64,000 nucleotides of DNA from Solwaraspora sp. WMMD792 (GCF_029626105.1 NZ_JARUBH010000009.1:4526001-4590000); one strand, 5' to 3'. Counted from the first letter of the stretch, positions 43,216-52,450 are shown. Notes: generated by a model not told the origin, from the sequence alone. Program-made: numbers and translations.

Positions 43216-43264
43216 CTGGCCGGAACCGGACCGGCGACCCGCCGGCCGGCCCTACCGTGAGCGG

Positions 43265-44332
43265 ATGCGGATACTGCTCACCGGCGCGGCCGGGTTCATC
43301 GGATCGCACATCGCCGACCTGCTGGTCGACGAGGGACACGAGGTGGTCGCGCTGGACGCGCTGCTGCCGCAGGCGCACGGCGACGAGCCACCCGACTGGG
43401 TCCGCCGGCACGACCTGGTACGCGGCGACGTCCGCGACGGCGACCTGCTGGACCGGCTGCTGCCCGGCGTCGACGTGGTCTGTCACCAGGCGGCGATGGT
43501 CGGCCACGGCCTCGACCCGTCGGACGCGCCGGCCTACGCCGGCCACAACGACTACGGCACTGCGGTGCTGCTGGCCGCGATGCACCGGGCCGGCGTGACC
43601 CGGCTGGTGCTGGCCAGCTCGATGGTGGTGTACGGCGAAGGCCGCTACACCTGTGCCGGACACGGCGTCGTCCGGCCGGCACCACGCCGCCCTGACGACC
43701 TGGCCGCCGGCCGGTACGACCCCCGCTGCCCGCGGTGCGCCGGTGAACTCCGCTGGACACGGGTGCCGGAGGACGCGCCGCTTGAGCCGCGCAGCACCTA
43801 CGCGGCGAGCAAGCTCGCCCAGGAGCATCTGGCGGCGGCGTGGGCGCGGCAGACCGGCGGCGGTGGCTGGGCGCTGCGCTACCACAACGTGTACGGCCCC
43901 CGGATGCCGCGCGACACCCCGTACGCGGGAGTGGCGTCGCTGTTCCGGTCGGCGTTGGCCGGCGGACGGGCGCCGCAGGTGCTCGAGGACGGCCGGCAGC
44001 AGCGGGACTTCGTGCACGTCACCGACGTGGCCTGGGCGAACCTGCTGGCCATGGTCGCCGACCAGCCGGCCGGCATGGTGCCGGTGAACGTCTGCTCGGG
44101 TGAACCGCACACGGTCGGTGAGCTGGCCCGGCAGTTGGCCGCGGCGATGGGCGGGCCGGAGCCGGTGATCGTCGGCGGTGCCCGCCCGGCGGACGTACGG
44201 CACGTGGTGGCCGACCCGGGCCGGGCGGCGCAACTGCTCGGCTTCACCGCCCGGGTCGGTTTCGCCGACGGAGTGGCCGCCTTCGCCACTGACCCGCTGC
44301 GGGAGCCGGCCGCGCTGCCGGTGCCGGCCTGA
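43265..44332 (+). CDS. NAD-dependent sugar-nucleotide epimerase/dehydratase with Cys insert
   Basis: This 355-residue extended short-chain dehydrogenase has GAAGFIGSH at residues 7-15 for NAD binding, and its catalytic YxxxK is in STYAASKLAQ. Between the SSMVVYGEG strand and the active site (about 125-165) there is an insert with Cys in RYTCAGHG and the pair CPRCAGEL, which looks like a small zinc ribbon. It probably acts on a nucleotide sugar used by the neighbouring glycosyltransferases. ATG at 43265. Confidence 0.88.
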   Translation: MRILLTGAAGFIGSHIADLLVDEGHEVVALDALLPQAHGDEPPDWVRRHDLVRGDVRDGDLLDRLLPGVDVVCHQAAMVGHGLDPSDAPAYAGHNDYGTAVLLAAMHRAGVTRLVLASSMVVYGEGRYTCAGHGVVRPAPRRPDDLAAGRYDPRCPRCAGELRWTRVPEDAPLEPRSTYAASKLAQEHLAAAWARQTGGGGWALRYHNVYGPRMPRDTPYAGVASLFRSALAGGRAPQVLEDGRQQRDFVHVTDVAWANLLAMVADQPAGMVPVNVCSGEPHTVGELARQLAAAMGGPEPVIVGGARPADVRHVVADPGRAAQLLGFTARVGFADGVAAFATDPLREPAALPVPA

Positions 44333-44349
44333 ACCCGGTCAGGAGAAGG

Positions 44350-45756
44350 TCAGGAGAAGGTCAGCAGCAGGTGGTTGACGGCCAGCGCGGTCGCCGCCTG
44401 CCCGGCCAGCCACCAGCGGCGTGTGCCGGCCGGTAGGTGGGCGGTGGCGACCAGCAGCCACACCACGAACGGCAGCCAGATCCGCTCCACCTCGGCCTTG
44501 CTCAGCCCGGACAGGTCGGCGGCGAGGATCGCGGCCGCCGCCGTCAGCGGCAGCACGACCGTCGGCCGTGCGGCGGCCCGCAACCCGGTGCGCAGTCGCC
44601 GCCAGCGCGGCTCGCCGGCCGCCCCGGTCGGGGCGGCCGGGGTGGCCCGGCGTACCGTCTGCCGGGCCGCGTCGACCGTGCGTCGCAGTGCCGGCCCGAC
44701 GACCAGGCCGGCGGAGAGCAGCATCGCCGCCAGGTTGGCCCACACCCAGTAGCTATACGGGCGCTCGGCCGCCCAGCCCTGGTAGTACCGCTCGACAACC
44801 AGCTGATAGCCCTCCCACCACCAGAAACCGGCGGCGGTGAAGGCGACCACGACGGCCACCACCCCGGTGCCGGCGATCAGCAACGCCGGCAGGAACCGGC
44901 CCGGCCGCATCACCAGCACCGCCAACGCCAACGGCCCGACCAGCACGAACCCGTACGACAGGTAGAGCGCGAAGCCGAGCAGCAGGCCGCCGGTGAGCAG
45001 CGCCGCCGGGTGGCGGGCGGCCAGCAGGGCCAGCCCGGCGGCGACCACTCCGGTGAACACCCCGTCGCCGGACGAGCCGATCCACACCGCGCCGGGCAGC
45101 AGCACCAGGAACGGCAGTACGGTGCGGGCGGCGTCCTCGGCACCGAGCCGGCGCAGCGCCGCCGGCACGCTGACCACCAGCGTCGCGCCGATCAGGATGC
45201 AGGCCAGGCCGGCCGCGGTGCCACCGCCGAGGCCGATCCGGTCCAGCCAGACGAAGACCAGCAGCGCCCCCGGCGGGTGGCCGGCGGTGTGCGTGGACCA
45301 GGAGCCGGGCTGGAAGTCGATGATCCGGTCACTGAACCCGGCCAGCATCGCCGGGATGCTGGTGATCCGGTGCACCTCGTGCAGGTACTCGGCCTGGTTG
45401 GTGAGGCGTTCGGTGACTCCGGCGGTCCAGCCGTCGATCAGGGCCAGCGACAGAATCCAGACCACCGCGGCGAGGTAGCCGACACCGAGCAGTCGGCCCC
45501 AGCTGGCGGTGCGCGCCCACCGCATCCCCCAACCGACGACCACGACGGCGACCGCGACGGCGAGCGGCGTGCCCCAGCCGACGTGCGGACGCCAGAACGC
45601 GTACAGCGGCGCGGTCTCGGCGTAGAGTCCGACTCCACGCCGGTTGAGCACCACACCGATGACGACGGCGGCGGCGATCAGCGCCAGCTCGACCCCGAGC
45701 ACGATCAGGTCGGCGCGACCGGACCGCCGGGTGGCGGATTCTGGTGTCATGACCAA
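44350..45756 (-). CDS. Polytopic GT-C-like membrane protein
   Basis: A 468-residue protein with about ten membrane helices (LIVLGVELALIAAAVVIGVVL first) and a periplasmic loop after the second or third containing SWSTHTAGHPPGALLVFVW. The overall form resembles GT-C glycosyltransferases of the mannosyltransferase type that use polyprenyl-phosphate sugars, though the acidic catalytic loop is not clear. It lies between the epimerase and the GT2 genes, divergent from the latter over the 45803-45847 repeats. It would use a lipid-linked sugar made by the GT2 enzyme if the reading is right. Confidence 0.65.
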   Translation of the reverse strand: MVMTPESATRRSGRADLIVLGVELALIAAAVVIGVVLNRRGVGLYAETAPLYAFWRPHVGWGTPLAVAVAVVVVGWGMRWARTASWGRLLGVGYLAAVVWILSLALIDGWTAGVTERLTNQAEYLHEVHRITSIPAMLAGFSDRIIDFQPGSWSTHTAGHPPGALLVFVWLDRIGLGGGTAAGLACILIGATLVVSVPAALRRLGAEDAARTVLPFLVLLPGAVWIGSSGDGVFTGVVAAGLALLAARHPAALLTGGLLLGFALYLSYGFVLVGPLALAVLVMRPGRFLPALLIAGTGVVAVVVAFTAAGFWWWEGYQLVVERYYQGWAAERPYSYWVWANLAAMLLSAGLVVGPALRRTVDAARQTVRRATPAAPTGAAGEPRWRRLRTGLRAAARPTVVLPLTAAAAILAADLSGLSKAEVERIWLPFVVWLLVATAHLPAGTRRWWLAGQAATALAVNHLLLTFS

Positions 45757-45802
45757 CGGACGGTACGGCCTGCGCCGGCACCCGGACCGGGCAACGGCCG
45801 GA

Positions 45803-45847
45803 CCGTAACCCTCCGGTAAGAATTGCCGCCCGTAAGACTTCCGTAAG
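45803..45847. promoter_or_regulatory. Two 7-4-7 direct repeats, putative response regulator sites
   Basis: CCGTAAC (45803-45809), CGGTAAG (45814-45820), CCGTAAG (45830-45836) and CCGTAAG (45841-45847) form two pairs, each with an 11-base start-to-start spacing typical of OmpR-family dimers. They occupy the divergent gap between the GT-C-like and GT2 genes. The same element recurs at 43198-43215. Confidence 0.65.
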
Positions 45848-45894
45848 CGCGGAACGCCACCCGGTCAGGGGCGGTTCGTCCTAGCGTCGGCGGT

Positions 45895-46569
45895 ATGCCG
45901 ACACCGATCGACGTGGTGCTGCCCTGCCTCGACGAGGCAGCCGCCCTGCCGGGCGTACTCGCCGCGCTGCCGCCCGGCTACCGGGCGGTGGTGGTGGACA
46001 ACGGGTCCCGGGACGGGTCCCCGCAGGTGGCCGCCGCGCACGGCGCCCGGGTGGTGCACGAGCCCCGGCGCGGGTACGGGGCCGCCGTGCACACCGGCCT
46101 GCTGGCCGCCGAGACCGAGCTGGTCTGCGTGCTCGACGCGGACGGGTCGTTCGATCCGACGGAGCTGCCGGCGCTGGTGCGTCCGGTCGCCGACGGGCAC
46201 GCCGAGCTGACCGTGGGACGCCGCCGACCGGTGTCGGCGCGGGTCTGGCCCTGGCATGCCCGGGCCGGTACGGCGCTGGTCGCGGCGCTGCTACGGCAGC
46301 GCGGCGTACCGCTGCGGGACCTCAGCCCGATCCGGGTGGCCCGCCGCGAGGCGCTGCTCTCGCTCGGGGTCACCGACCGGGCCTTCGGCTACCCGTTGGA
46401 GCTGATGATCCGGGCCGCCGGTGCCGGGTGGCGCATCGTCGAGCTGGACGTGACGTACGCACCCCGGGCGGCCGGCACCCGGTCGAAGGTGTCCGGCTCG
46501 GTACGCGGCACGCTGCGGGCGACCCGCGACTTCGGTCGGGTGTTGCGCACCGTGGACGGTGCCCGGTGA
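45895..46569 (+). CDS. Family 2 glycosyltransferase (polyprenyl-phosphate sugar type)
   Basis: This 224-residue protein has the GT-A fold: VVLPCLDEAAALPGVLAAL at the N-terminus, VVVDNGSRDGS near 35 and the metal-binding motif LDADGSFDP near 80. It resembles dolichol-phosphate glucose/mannose synthases without membrane helices. It likely transfers a sugar from a nucleotide to a lipid phosphate or small acceptor. It is coupled by GTGA (46566-46569) to the DUF2064 gene. Confidence 0.88.
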   Translation: MPTPIDVVLPCLDEAAALPGVLAALPPGYRAVVVDNGSRDGSPQVAAAHGARVVHEPRRGYGAAVHTGLLAAETELVCVLDADGSFDPTELPALVRPVADGHAELTVGRRRPVSARVWPWHARAGTALVAALLRQRGVPLRDLSPIRVARREALLSLGVTDRAFGYPLELMIRAAGAGWRIVELDVTYAPRAAGTRSKVSGSVRGTLRATRDFGRVLRTVDGAR

Positions 46570-47330
46570 CCGTCCTGCTGGTGATGGCGAAGACACCGGT
46601 GGCCGGGCTGGTGAAGACCCGGCTCTGCCCGCCGGCCACTCCCGCGCAGGCCGCCCGGATCGCCACCGCCGCGCTGCTGGACACGATGGACGCGGTCCGT
46701 GCGACCGGCGCGGCCGGTGCCGTGACGCCGGTGCTGGCGCTGGCCGGCCGGCTGACCGACGCCGACGCGTACCCGGGTGCCGCTGAGGAGCTGGTCGTGG
46801 CGACTGCCGGCTGGCGGGTACTGCCGCAGCGCGGGGACGGGTTCGCCGACCGGCTGGCCAACGCGCACGCCGACGTGGCGGCGGCGTACCCGGGTCGGCC
46901 GGTGCTGCAGATCGGGATGGACACTCCGCAGCTGACCGGCGCGGCACTGGCCGCTGCCGTCGAGACGCTGACCGGTGCCGGTGGGGCGCCGACCCAGGCG
47001 GGTGGGGTGCGGGCCGGCACCGGCGCGGTGCTCGGTTGGGCGGCCGACGGCGGCTGGTGGGCGCTGGGTCTGACCGATCCCCGGCATGCCGAGGTGCTGC
47101 GGCGGGTGCCGATGTCGACCTCGCACACCGGTCGCGACACCTGGTCGGCGCTGCGCGCGCGAGGGCTGCGGGTCGCGCCGCTGCCGGTGCTGCGCGACGT
47201 CGACGAGTGGCGCGACGCGCTGGCGGTGGCCGACGCGGTCCCCGGCAGCCGGTTCGCCGGTCAGGTGGCGGCGGTGGGCGTGCCGGCTCTGGCCCGGATA
47301 CCGGTGCCGGCCGTCGGGGCGCGACGGTGA
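46566..47330 (+). CDS. DUF2064 / TIGR04282-type nucleotidyl- or glycosyl-transferase
   Basis: The 254-residue protein begins VTVLLVMAKTPVAGLVKTRLCPP, the family signature of DUF2064 proteins (GT-A fold, CofC-like), with IGMDTPQLTGA and GWAADGGWWALGL further on. It is fused in translation with both flanking genes (GTGA overlaps at 46566 and 47327). In other genomes the family travels with the same GT2 and methyltransferase; the biochemical role is not established. Confidence 0.85.
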   Translation: MTVLLVMAKTPVAGLVKTRLCPPATPAQAARIATAALLDTMDAVRATGAAGAVTPVLALAGRLTDADAYPGAAEELVVATAGWRVLPQRGDGFADRLANAHADVAAAYPGRPVLQIGMDTPQLTGAALAAAVETLTGAGGAPTQAGGVRAGTGAVLGWAADGGWWALGLTDPRHAEVLRRVPMSTSHTGRDTWSALRARGLRVAPLPVLRDVDEWRDALAVADAVPGSRFAGQVAAVGVPALARIPVPAVGARR

Positions 47331-48001
47331 CCGCCAGCGTGCCCGGCCGGTACGCGGCGGACCACGGTTTCGCCGCCGCGCTGCTGGCTCCGGCGTCCGG
47401 CGGACACTGGCTGGTGCAGGGTGACGGGGTCCGCTGGCGGCTGCCGGTGGAGCGCTGGCATGGGCCGGTGGAGCCGACGACCGATGCGGTGGTGGCCCGG
47501 TGCTGCGGCCCGACCCTGGACCTGGGCTGCGGGCCGGGCCGGGTCACGGTGGCGCTGACCCGGGCCGGGGTGACCGCCGTCGGGGTGGACGTGTCGGCCC
47601 GAGCGGTGGCGCTGACCCGGGCCCGGGGCGGGGTGGCGATCCACCGTGACCTGTTCGACCGGCTGCCCGCCGAAGGCCGGTGGCGGCACGCCGTACTGCT
47701 GGACGGCAACATCGGCATCGGCGGCGACCCGGTGGCGCTGCTGCGCCGGTGCCGGTCGTTGCTGCATCCGCTGGGCACCCTGCTGGTGGAGCTGGATCCG
47801 CCCGGGGTCGGGCTGTGGCGCGGGTACGCGCACGTGGTCAGCACCGCCGCCGGGGGCCGGCCCCTGCTGGGGCCGGCGTTCCGGTGGGCACGGCTGGACA
47901 CCGACGCGGTACGGGCCGCTGCGGCCGCCGGTGGGCTGACCGTCCGGGAGGTGTTCCGCGACGCCGGCCGGTGGTTCGGCGAACTGGCGGTGTCGCGGTG
48001 A
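47327..48001 (+). CDS. Class I SAM-dependent methyltransferase
   Basis: A 224-residue protein with motif I TLDLGCGPGRVTVALTRAGV (near 60), a Gly-rich SAM loop, VGVDVSARAVAL as motif II and HAVLLDGNIGIGGDP. GTG start in a GTGA overlap with the DUF2064 gene. It is the last gene of the three-gene GT2 operon, so it probably methylates the product or an intermediate. It ends four bases before the end of the convergent Grx-AhpD gene. Confidence 0.85.
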   Translation: MTASVPGRYAADHGFAAALLAPASGGHWLVQGDGVRWRLPVERWHGPVEPTTDAVVARCCGPTLDLGCGPGRVTVALTRAGVTAVGVDVSARAVALTRARGGVAIHRDLFDRLPAEGRWRHAVLLDGNIGIGGDPVALLRRCRSLLHPLGTLLVELDPPGVGLWRGYAHVVSTAAGGRPLLGPAFRWARLDTDAVRAAAAAGGLTVREVFRDAGRWFGELAVSR

Positions 48002-48005
48002 GTGG

Positions 48006-49673
48006 CTACCGCCCGCCGGCCGACACCGCGCCGTCCGACACCGGGCCGTCCGGCAGCGGGTAGCGCAGCACCAGTGAATCGGCCGACAGATTGTGCCGGG
48101 CGAGGAACTCGCGTACCTGCGGTTCGACGGCCGGGCCGGTCAGCGCGGCGAACCGCTGGAGCATCGACGCGACCGCGCAGACCACGGCGAGCTCGACCAG
48201 CTCGTCGGCGTCGAAGTGGTCGATGGCCGGCTGCACCTGCCGCCGGGGGGTCACCAGCGGCACCTGGGCGGAGAGCCAGGCCAGCCGCAGCGCCGCGCGT
48301 TCCCGGTCGTCGAAGACGCCGCCGTCGTCGGCACGGCCGGTGGCGGCGGCCACGCAGCGGTCGATCCGGGTCACCGCGTCCGGCCGGTCCGGTGCGGCGG
48401 TGAAGGCGAGGTAGCCCTCGGCAGCGGCCAGGTAGCCGTGGTCCCGGGCGACGGCCGACACCCGGGCCATCAGGTGCTTGAGGTCGGCGGGGATCCGGGA
48501 GTGCGGCCGGTCACGCATCAGTTCGACGTACAGGTGACAGTGCCGGCGGCGCTGCGCGGCCGGCCAGGCCCGCACCCAGGCCGGGACGAAACCCAGCTCG
48601 CGTTCGGCGTAGGTTTCCGGGTCGCCGACGAGTTCGTCGTAGCCGGCCATCAGCTGCGGCAGGGTCGGCCCGCCGGACGGCAGCTCGTGGTCGAGGTTGC
48701 GCGGGTTGGTGTCGCCGACCGCGTGCCGGCCGGCGGCCACGCCCCGGGCACTGGCCGTCGCCGCCCAGTCGCCTTCGATCTCCAGGCCGACCAGGTCGTT
48801 GAACACGTTGAGGAAGCCGAACGACGCCACCACCATGGTGAGCGCGTCCATCCTGGCCTGGGCGTCCCCGTCGCCGTGGCGGGCCTGGTCGACGGTGTCC
48901 CGGACCTTCGCCAACGCCTGCGGGGTGACGGCGTTGCGGGTGGCGCGGGCCGCCAGGTCGGTCAGGGCGGCTTCGTGCGGCCCGACCGCGCTGTCCGGGT
49001 CCGTCGGGCCGGTCGCGCTGTCCGGGTCCGCCGGGCCGGTCGCGCCGGGCACGGCGACGGCGTGGGTCATGCAGTACGAGCAGCCGTGCGCGCGGGACGT
49101 CGCGTAGGCGACCTCGGACATCACCGCCCGACCGAGCCGCTGCCCGCCGGTCTGCACGGCCGCCGCGTTCTGGCAGTAGACGAACAGCTTGTACGCTGCC
49201 GGCCAGCGGTGCAGGTAGGCGAAGGTGTTGGGCCAGAAGCCGAAGAACCTCCGGTACATGTGCAGGATCGGCCAGGTCTGCGGGTCGGGATCGTGGGTGC
49301 CGTCGCTGGTGGGGATGACGGTGGACAGTGCGAGGTCGGCCGCCCCGTGGGCCAGTTCGTCGTCGGTGTGCGCGTCCAGGTCGAGGTCGCCGCGTGGCGG
49401 CGCGCCGGTCAGGGCGGCCAGCCGGCCGGTCGCGGCCAGCCGGTCCAGGTCGTCGGCGCTGCCGACGTGGTAGTCGCCGAGGAAGATCTGCGGGACGGTG
49501 TACGCGCCGGAGAAGTAGGCGCTGGCGTTCGCGGTGCGGGCGTCAGTGGTGACGTCGTACGACTGGAAGTCGATGCCTTCGCCGGTGAGCGTCCGCTTGG
49601 CGCGGGCGCAGAAGACACAGTCGGGCTTGGTGAAGGCGCGCACGGTCGGTCGGGTGGGCAGGGACGGGTGCAC
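48006..49673 (-). CDS. Glutaredoxin-AhpD (carboxymuconolactone decarboxylase) fusion
   Basis: The protein has 555 residues from a GTG seven bases after GGAGG. Residues about 8-90 are a glutaredoxin with redox CVFC at 19-22 and TVPQIFLGDYHVGSADDL. The rest holds two AhpD-like helical regions; the first has SRAHGCSYCMTHAVAV near 195-205, the proton-relay and CxxC site of AhpD hydroperoxidases. The second (about 400-540) lacks a clear CxxC. The fusion could reduce peroxides using its own thiol relay. It is divergent from a TetR gene over a near-perfect operator. Confidence 0.85.
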   Translation of the reverse strand: MHPSLPTRPTVRAFTKPDCVFCARAKRTLTGEGIDFQSYDVTTDARTANASAYFSGAYTVPQIFLGDYHVGSADDLDRLAATGRLAALTGAPPRGDLDLDAHTDDELAHGAADLALSTVIPTSDGTHDPDPQTWPILHMYRRFFGFWPNTFAYLHRWPAAYKLFVYCQNAAAVQTGGQRLGRAVMSEVAYATSRAHGCSYCMTHAVAVPGATGPADPDSATGPTDPDSAVGPHEAALTDLAARATRNAVTPQALAKVRDTVDQARHGDGDAQARMDALTMVVASFGFLNVFNDLVGLEIEGDWAATASARGVAAGRHAVGDTNPRNLDHELPSGGPTLPQLMAGYDELVGDPETYAERELGFVPAWVRAWPAAQRRRHCHLYVELMRDRPHSRIPADLKHLMARVSAVARDHGYLAAAEGYLAFTAAPDRPDAVTRIDRCVAAATGRADDGGVFDDRERAALRLAWLSAQVPLVTPRRQVQPAIDHFDADELVELAVVCAVASMLQRFAALTGPAVEPQVREFLARHNLSADSLVLRYPLPDGPVSDGAVSAGGR

Positions 49674-49727
49674 GATAGAGCCTCCTCTGGCTGCGGTTAC
49701 CGGGCCCCGGGGCGCTTCATTGAGCAT

Positions 49728-49757
49728 ACACTCATTGAGTTTTTACTCAACGAGTGT
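49728..49757. promoter_or_regulatory. TetR operator between the Grx-AhpD and tetR genes
   Basis: ACACTCATTGAGT at 49728-49740 and ACTCAACGAGTGT at 49745-49757 are inverted copies with one mismatch, separated by TTTT. The site covers the divergent promoters, so the TetR protein probably represses itself and the Grx-AhpD gene. Confidence 0.8.
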
Positions 49758-49777
49758 GGTCGAGGATGTGGAGGACC

Positions 49778-50437
49778 ATGGCAACCAGTCGGCAACAGGC
49801 CGCCGAGCAACGGCGACGGCAGCTGCGTGAGGTCGCGGTACGCGTCTTCGCCCGGCAGGGCTTCGCGGCCACCACCACCAAGCAGCTCGCCAAGGAAGCC
49901 GGCGTCGCCGAGGGCCTGCTGTTCCACTACTTCCCCACCAAACTCGACCTGCTCAAGGACGTGGTCTCCGAGTACGGCGGCTACCGGCTCGCGATCAGCG
50001 GCGTCCTCGACCCGCTCGACCCGGACGACCCCCGGTCCGCGCTGGCCGCCTACTGCCGGGCGCTCCTCGCCCACCTGCGCGAACACGCCGACCTGATCGC
50101 CGTACTAGCTGGGGAGAGCCAACTCGACAGCGACCTGTCGAGTGTGTTCTGGGACGTGGTCGGCGACATGCGGGCCGGTCTGGCCGGGTGGCTCGACCGG
50201 GCGGTGCGGGCCGGTTCGGTACGCCCGGATGCCTCGACCACCGTCGCGGCGCACCTGGTCACCTCGACGCTGTCGCTGTTCTTCCTGGAACACCGGCGAC
50301 TGCCGGAGCGGCAGTGGCGTACCCGGGCGGCGGAGCACGTCGCCGCCGTGGTGGACAACACGCTCGCCGGCATCGGCGCGGCACCGGCACCCGGCACCGC
50401 CGCCCGGGTGGACCGGCCACCTGCCCCACCGAGTTGA
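49778..50437 (+). CDS. TetR-family repressor of the Grx-AhpD gene
   Basis: This 219-residue protein starts at an ATG after GGAGG. The HTH lies at about 10-55 (REVAVRVFARQGFAATTTKQLAKEAGVAEG, in parts: RVFARQGFAATTTKQ and AEGLLFHYFPTKLDLL). The remainder is the helical ligand-binding/dimer domain. The adjacent inverted repeat is its expected operator. The inducer may be an oxidant or lipophilic compound, given the Grx-AhpD target; this is inference. Confidence 0.88.
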   Translation: MATSRQQAAEQRRRQLREVAVRVFARQGFAATTTKQLAKEAGVAEGLLFHYFPTKLDLLKDVVSEYGGYRLAISGVLDPLDPDDPRSALAAYCRALLAHLREHADLIAVLAGESQLDSDLSSVFWDVVGDMRAGLAGWLDRAVRAGSVRPDASTTVAAHLVTSTLSLFFLEHRRLPERQWRTRAAEHVAAVVDNTLAGIGAAPAPGTAARVDRPPAPPS

Positions 50438-50510
50438 TCTTCCGTTGGTCGCAGACCGTCGTTCAGCCAGCTGACGCCCGGCGCTCACCACCGGGCGCGA
50501 CGTTGCTCGG

Positions 50511-52439
50511 GTGACTGACGATCCCCTGCGTACCCACCAGCCGGAACACTCCGAGAACCCGCCGCACGGTACAGCGCCCGGCCGTCTGCAACGACGTTCC
50601 CTGCTGCAGGCGGCGCTCGCCGCGCCCGCCGCCGGCGCCGCCGCCACGGTGATCGGCGCTCCCGCCGCCACCCCCGCCGTGGCCGCCGCCGGCGGGCCGT
50701 TCGACCCGGCGAGCCCGAGATTCGCGCTCGCCGTGCTGCCCGACACGCAGTACCTGTTCGACGCCGACAGCTCCGACCCGGAACCGCTGAAAGCCACCTT
50801 CCGCTACCTCAACCAGGAGCGGCGGGACGCGAACATCGCGTTCATGACCCACCTCGGTGACATCACCGAGCACGGCAGCGAACACGAGATCGACCTCGCC
50901 AGCGACGCCTTCCGCACCATCGACGGCCGGCTGCCGTACAGCGTGCTGGCCGGCAACCACGACATCCGTGGCGGCGACGACCAGCGCGGCGACAGTGTCT
51001 ACCTGCGCGCCTTCGGACCACACCGGTTCACCGACACACCGACCTTCGGCGGTGCCTCGCCGGACGGCTACAACAGCTACCACGTGCTGCGCGCCGGTGG
51101 CCGGGACTGGCTGATCATCGCGCTCGACTGGCGGGCCTCCGACAACGGCCTCGCCTGGGCGCAGGGCGTCATCGACGCCCACCGTACGCTGCCGGTGATC
51201 CTCACCACCCACGACCTGGCCTGGGCCGACGACGCCGGCGCGGCTCAGCTGTCCGGCCACGGGCAGCGGCTGTGGGACCGGCTGATCCGCGACAACGACC
51301 AGATCTTCCTCACCCTCAACGGCCACTACTGGCCGCCGGGGCGGACCACCCTCACCAACGCGGCCGGCCACGACGTGCATGTGCACATCGCCAACTACCA
51401 GGACCGCTACTACGGCGGGGCCGGCATGATCCGGCTCTACCACTTCGATCTGGTCCGTAACGTCATCGACGTGGAGACCTTCGCCCCCTGGTTCCTCACC
51501 CGGGATCCGGCCAAGCGCACGCCGCTGCAGGCCGAGACGGTCGAGCTGACCGGCCCGGTCGACCGGTTCAGCGTCGAGCTCGACTTCGCGGCCCGGTTCG
51601 ACGGGTTCGCGCCGGTGCCGCCGCCCGCGGCCCGGCCGCCGGTCGCGGTGCTGCGCCACACCACCGTCGGCTACTGGCGCTTCGACTCGGCCGGCTTCGG
51701 CGCCGGCACCGGCAGCCCGGTCGCTGGCAACCCGGTGCTCGACGGCACCGTGGTCCGCGACCTTAGCGGCAACGGCAACGACCTGACCGTGGGCCGGATC
51801 GGTGCCGGCAACGCCGAGACGTTGACCTTCTCCGACGAACACCACAGCGGCCAGCCGGCGCACGCCAGCCTGCGCTTCGACGGCGGCAAGGGCCCGGACC
51901 GGGGTGCCATCCTGCGGGCCGGGCCGGACGCGCCGATAAACAGCTTGAAGTTCCGCGACGGCTACACCATCGAGGCGTTCGTCAAGCTGCCCGACCCGTA
52001 CCAGGGCGACCACGCCTGGATGGGCATCCTGAGCTGGGAGGGGCGCAGCGGCGACGCCGGCAAGACCACCGGCTGGTCGCCGTTGGAGTGCACCTGCAGC
52101 CTGAACATCTCCCCCGAGCGCTTCCTGCAGTACGTCGTCTACGCCGACGTGCAGGACGCCGACCCGACGTCGTGGAGCCACGCCCTGCCGCCCGGCCGGT
52201 GGATGCACCTGGCCGTGGTCAACGACTCCGAGCAGACCGTCGTCTACGTCGACGGGTCGAAGATCGCCCGCAACCCCACCCAGACCTCGACCGGCATCGC
52301 CACCCTCGGCCTGCCGTTCGTGATCGGCGCGACCTCGTTCGACCTGCAGTACGGGCAGGGCTTCTACGGCTGGATCGGTGACGTGCGGATCACCGCGAAG
52401 GCGCTGCGCCCGCACCAGTTCCTGCACCCGTACGGCTGA
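50511..52439 (+). CDS. Tat-exported metallophosphoesterase with LamG-like domain
   Basis: A 642-residue protein. Residues about 28-60 form a Tat signal (LQRRSLLQAALAAPAAGAAA). The calcineurin-like phosphoesterase at about 70-340 has LPDTQYLF, HLGDITEHG, LAGNHDIRGG, TTHDLAW and NGHYW metal-binding motifs. The C-terminal 250 residues are a concanavalin/LamG-type beta sandwich (VGYWRFDSAGFG, DGYTIEAFVKLPDPY, WMHLAVVNDSEQTVVYVDG). It is expected outside the cell, with the LamG part binding sugar or protein. GTG start. The substrate is unknown. Confidence 0.88.
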   Translation: MTDDPLRTHQPEHSENPPHGTAPGRLQRRSLLQAALAAPAAGAAATVIGAPAATPAVAAAGGPFDPASPRFALAVLPDTQYLFDADSSDPEPLKATFRYLNQERRDANIAFMTHLGDITEHGSEHEIDLASDAFRTIDGRLPYSVLAGNHDIRGGDDQRGDSVYLRAFGPHRFTDTPTFGGASPDGYNSYHVLRAGGRDWLIIALDWRASDNGLAWAQGVIDAHRTLPVILTTHDLAWADDAGAAQLSGHGQRLWDRLIRDNDQIFLTLNGHYWPPGRTTLTNAAGHDVHVHIANYQDRYYGGAGMIRLYHFDLVRNVIDVETFAPWFLTRDPAKRTPLQAETVELTGPVDRFSVELDFAARFDGFAPVPPPAARPPVAVLRHTTVGYWRFDSAGFGAGTGSPVAGNPVLDGTVVRDLSGNGNDLTVGRIGAGNAETLTFSDEHHSGQPAHASLRFDGGKGPDRGAILRAGPDAPINSLKFRDGYTIEAFVKLPDPYQGDHAWMGILSWEGRSGDAGKTTGWSPLECTCSLNISPERFLQYVVYADVQDADPTSWSHALPPGRWMHLAVVNDSEQTVVYVDGSKIARNPTQTSTGIATLGLPFVIGATSFDLQYGQGFYGWIGDVRITAKALRPHQFLHPYG

Positions 52440-52450
52440 CCGGGCGCCGC

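Noticed and set aside
48093-50096. 667-codon plus-strand frame across the Grx-AhpD gene and its promoter
   Set aside because: It crosses a TetR operator and lies opposite a gene with clear redox motifs.
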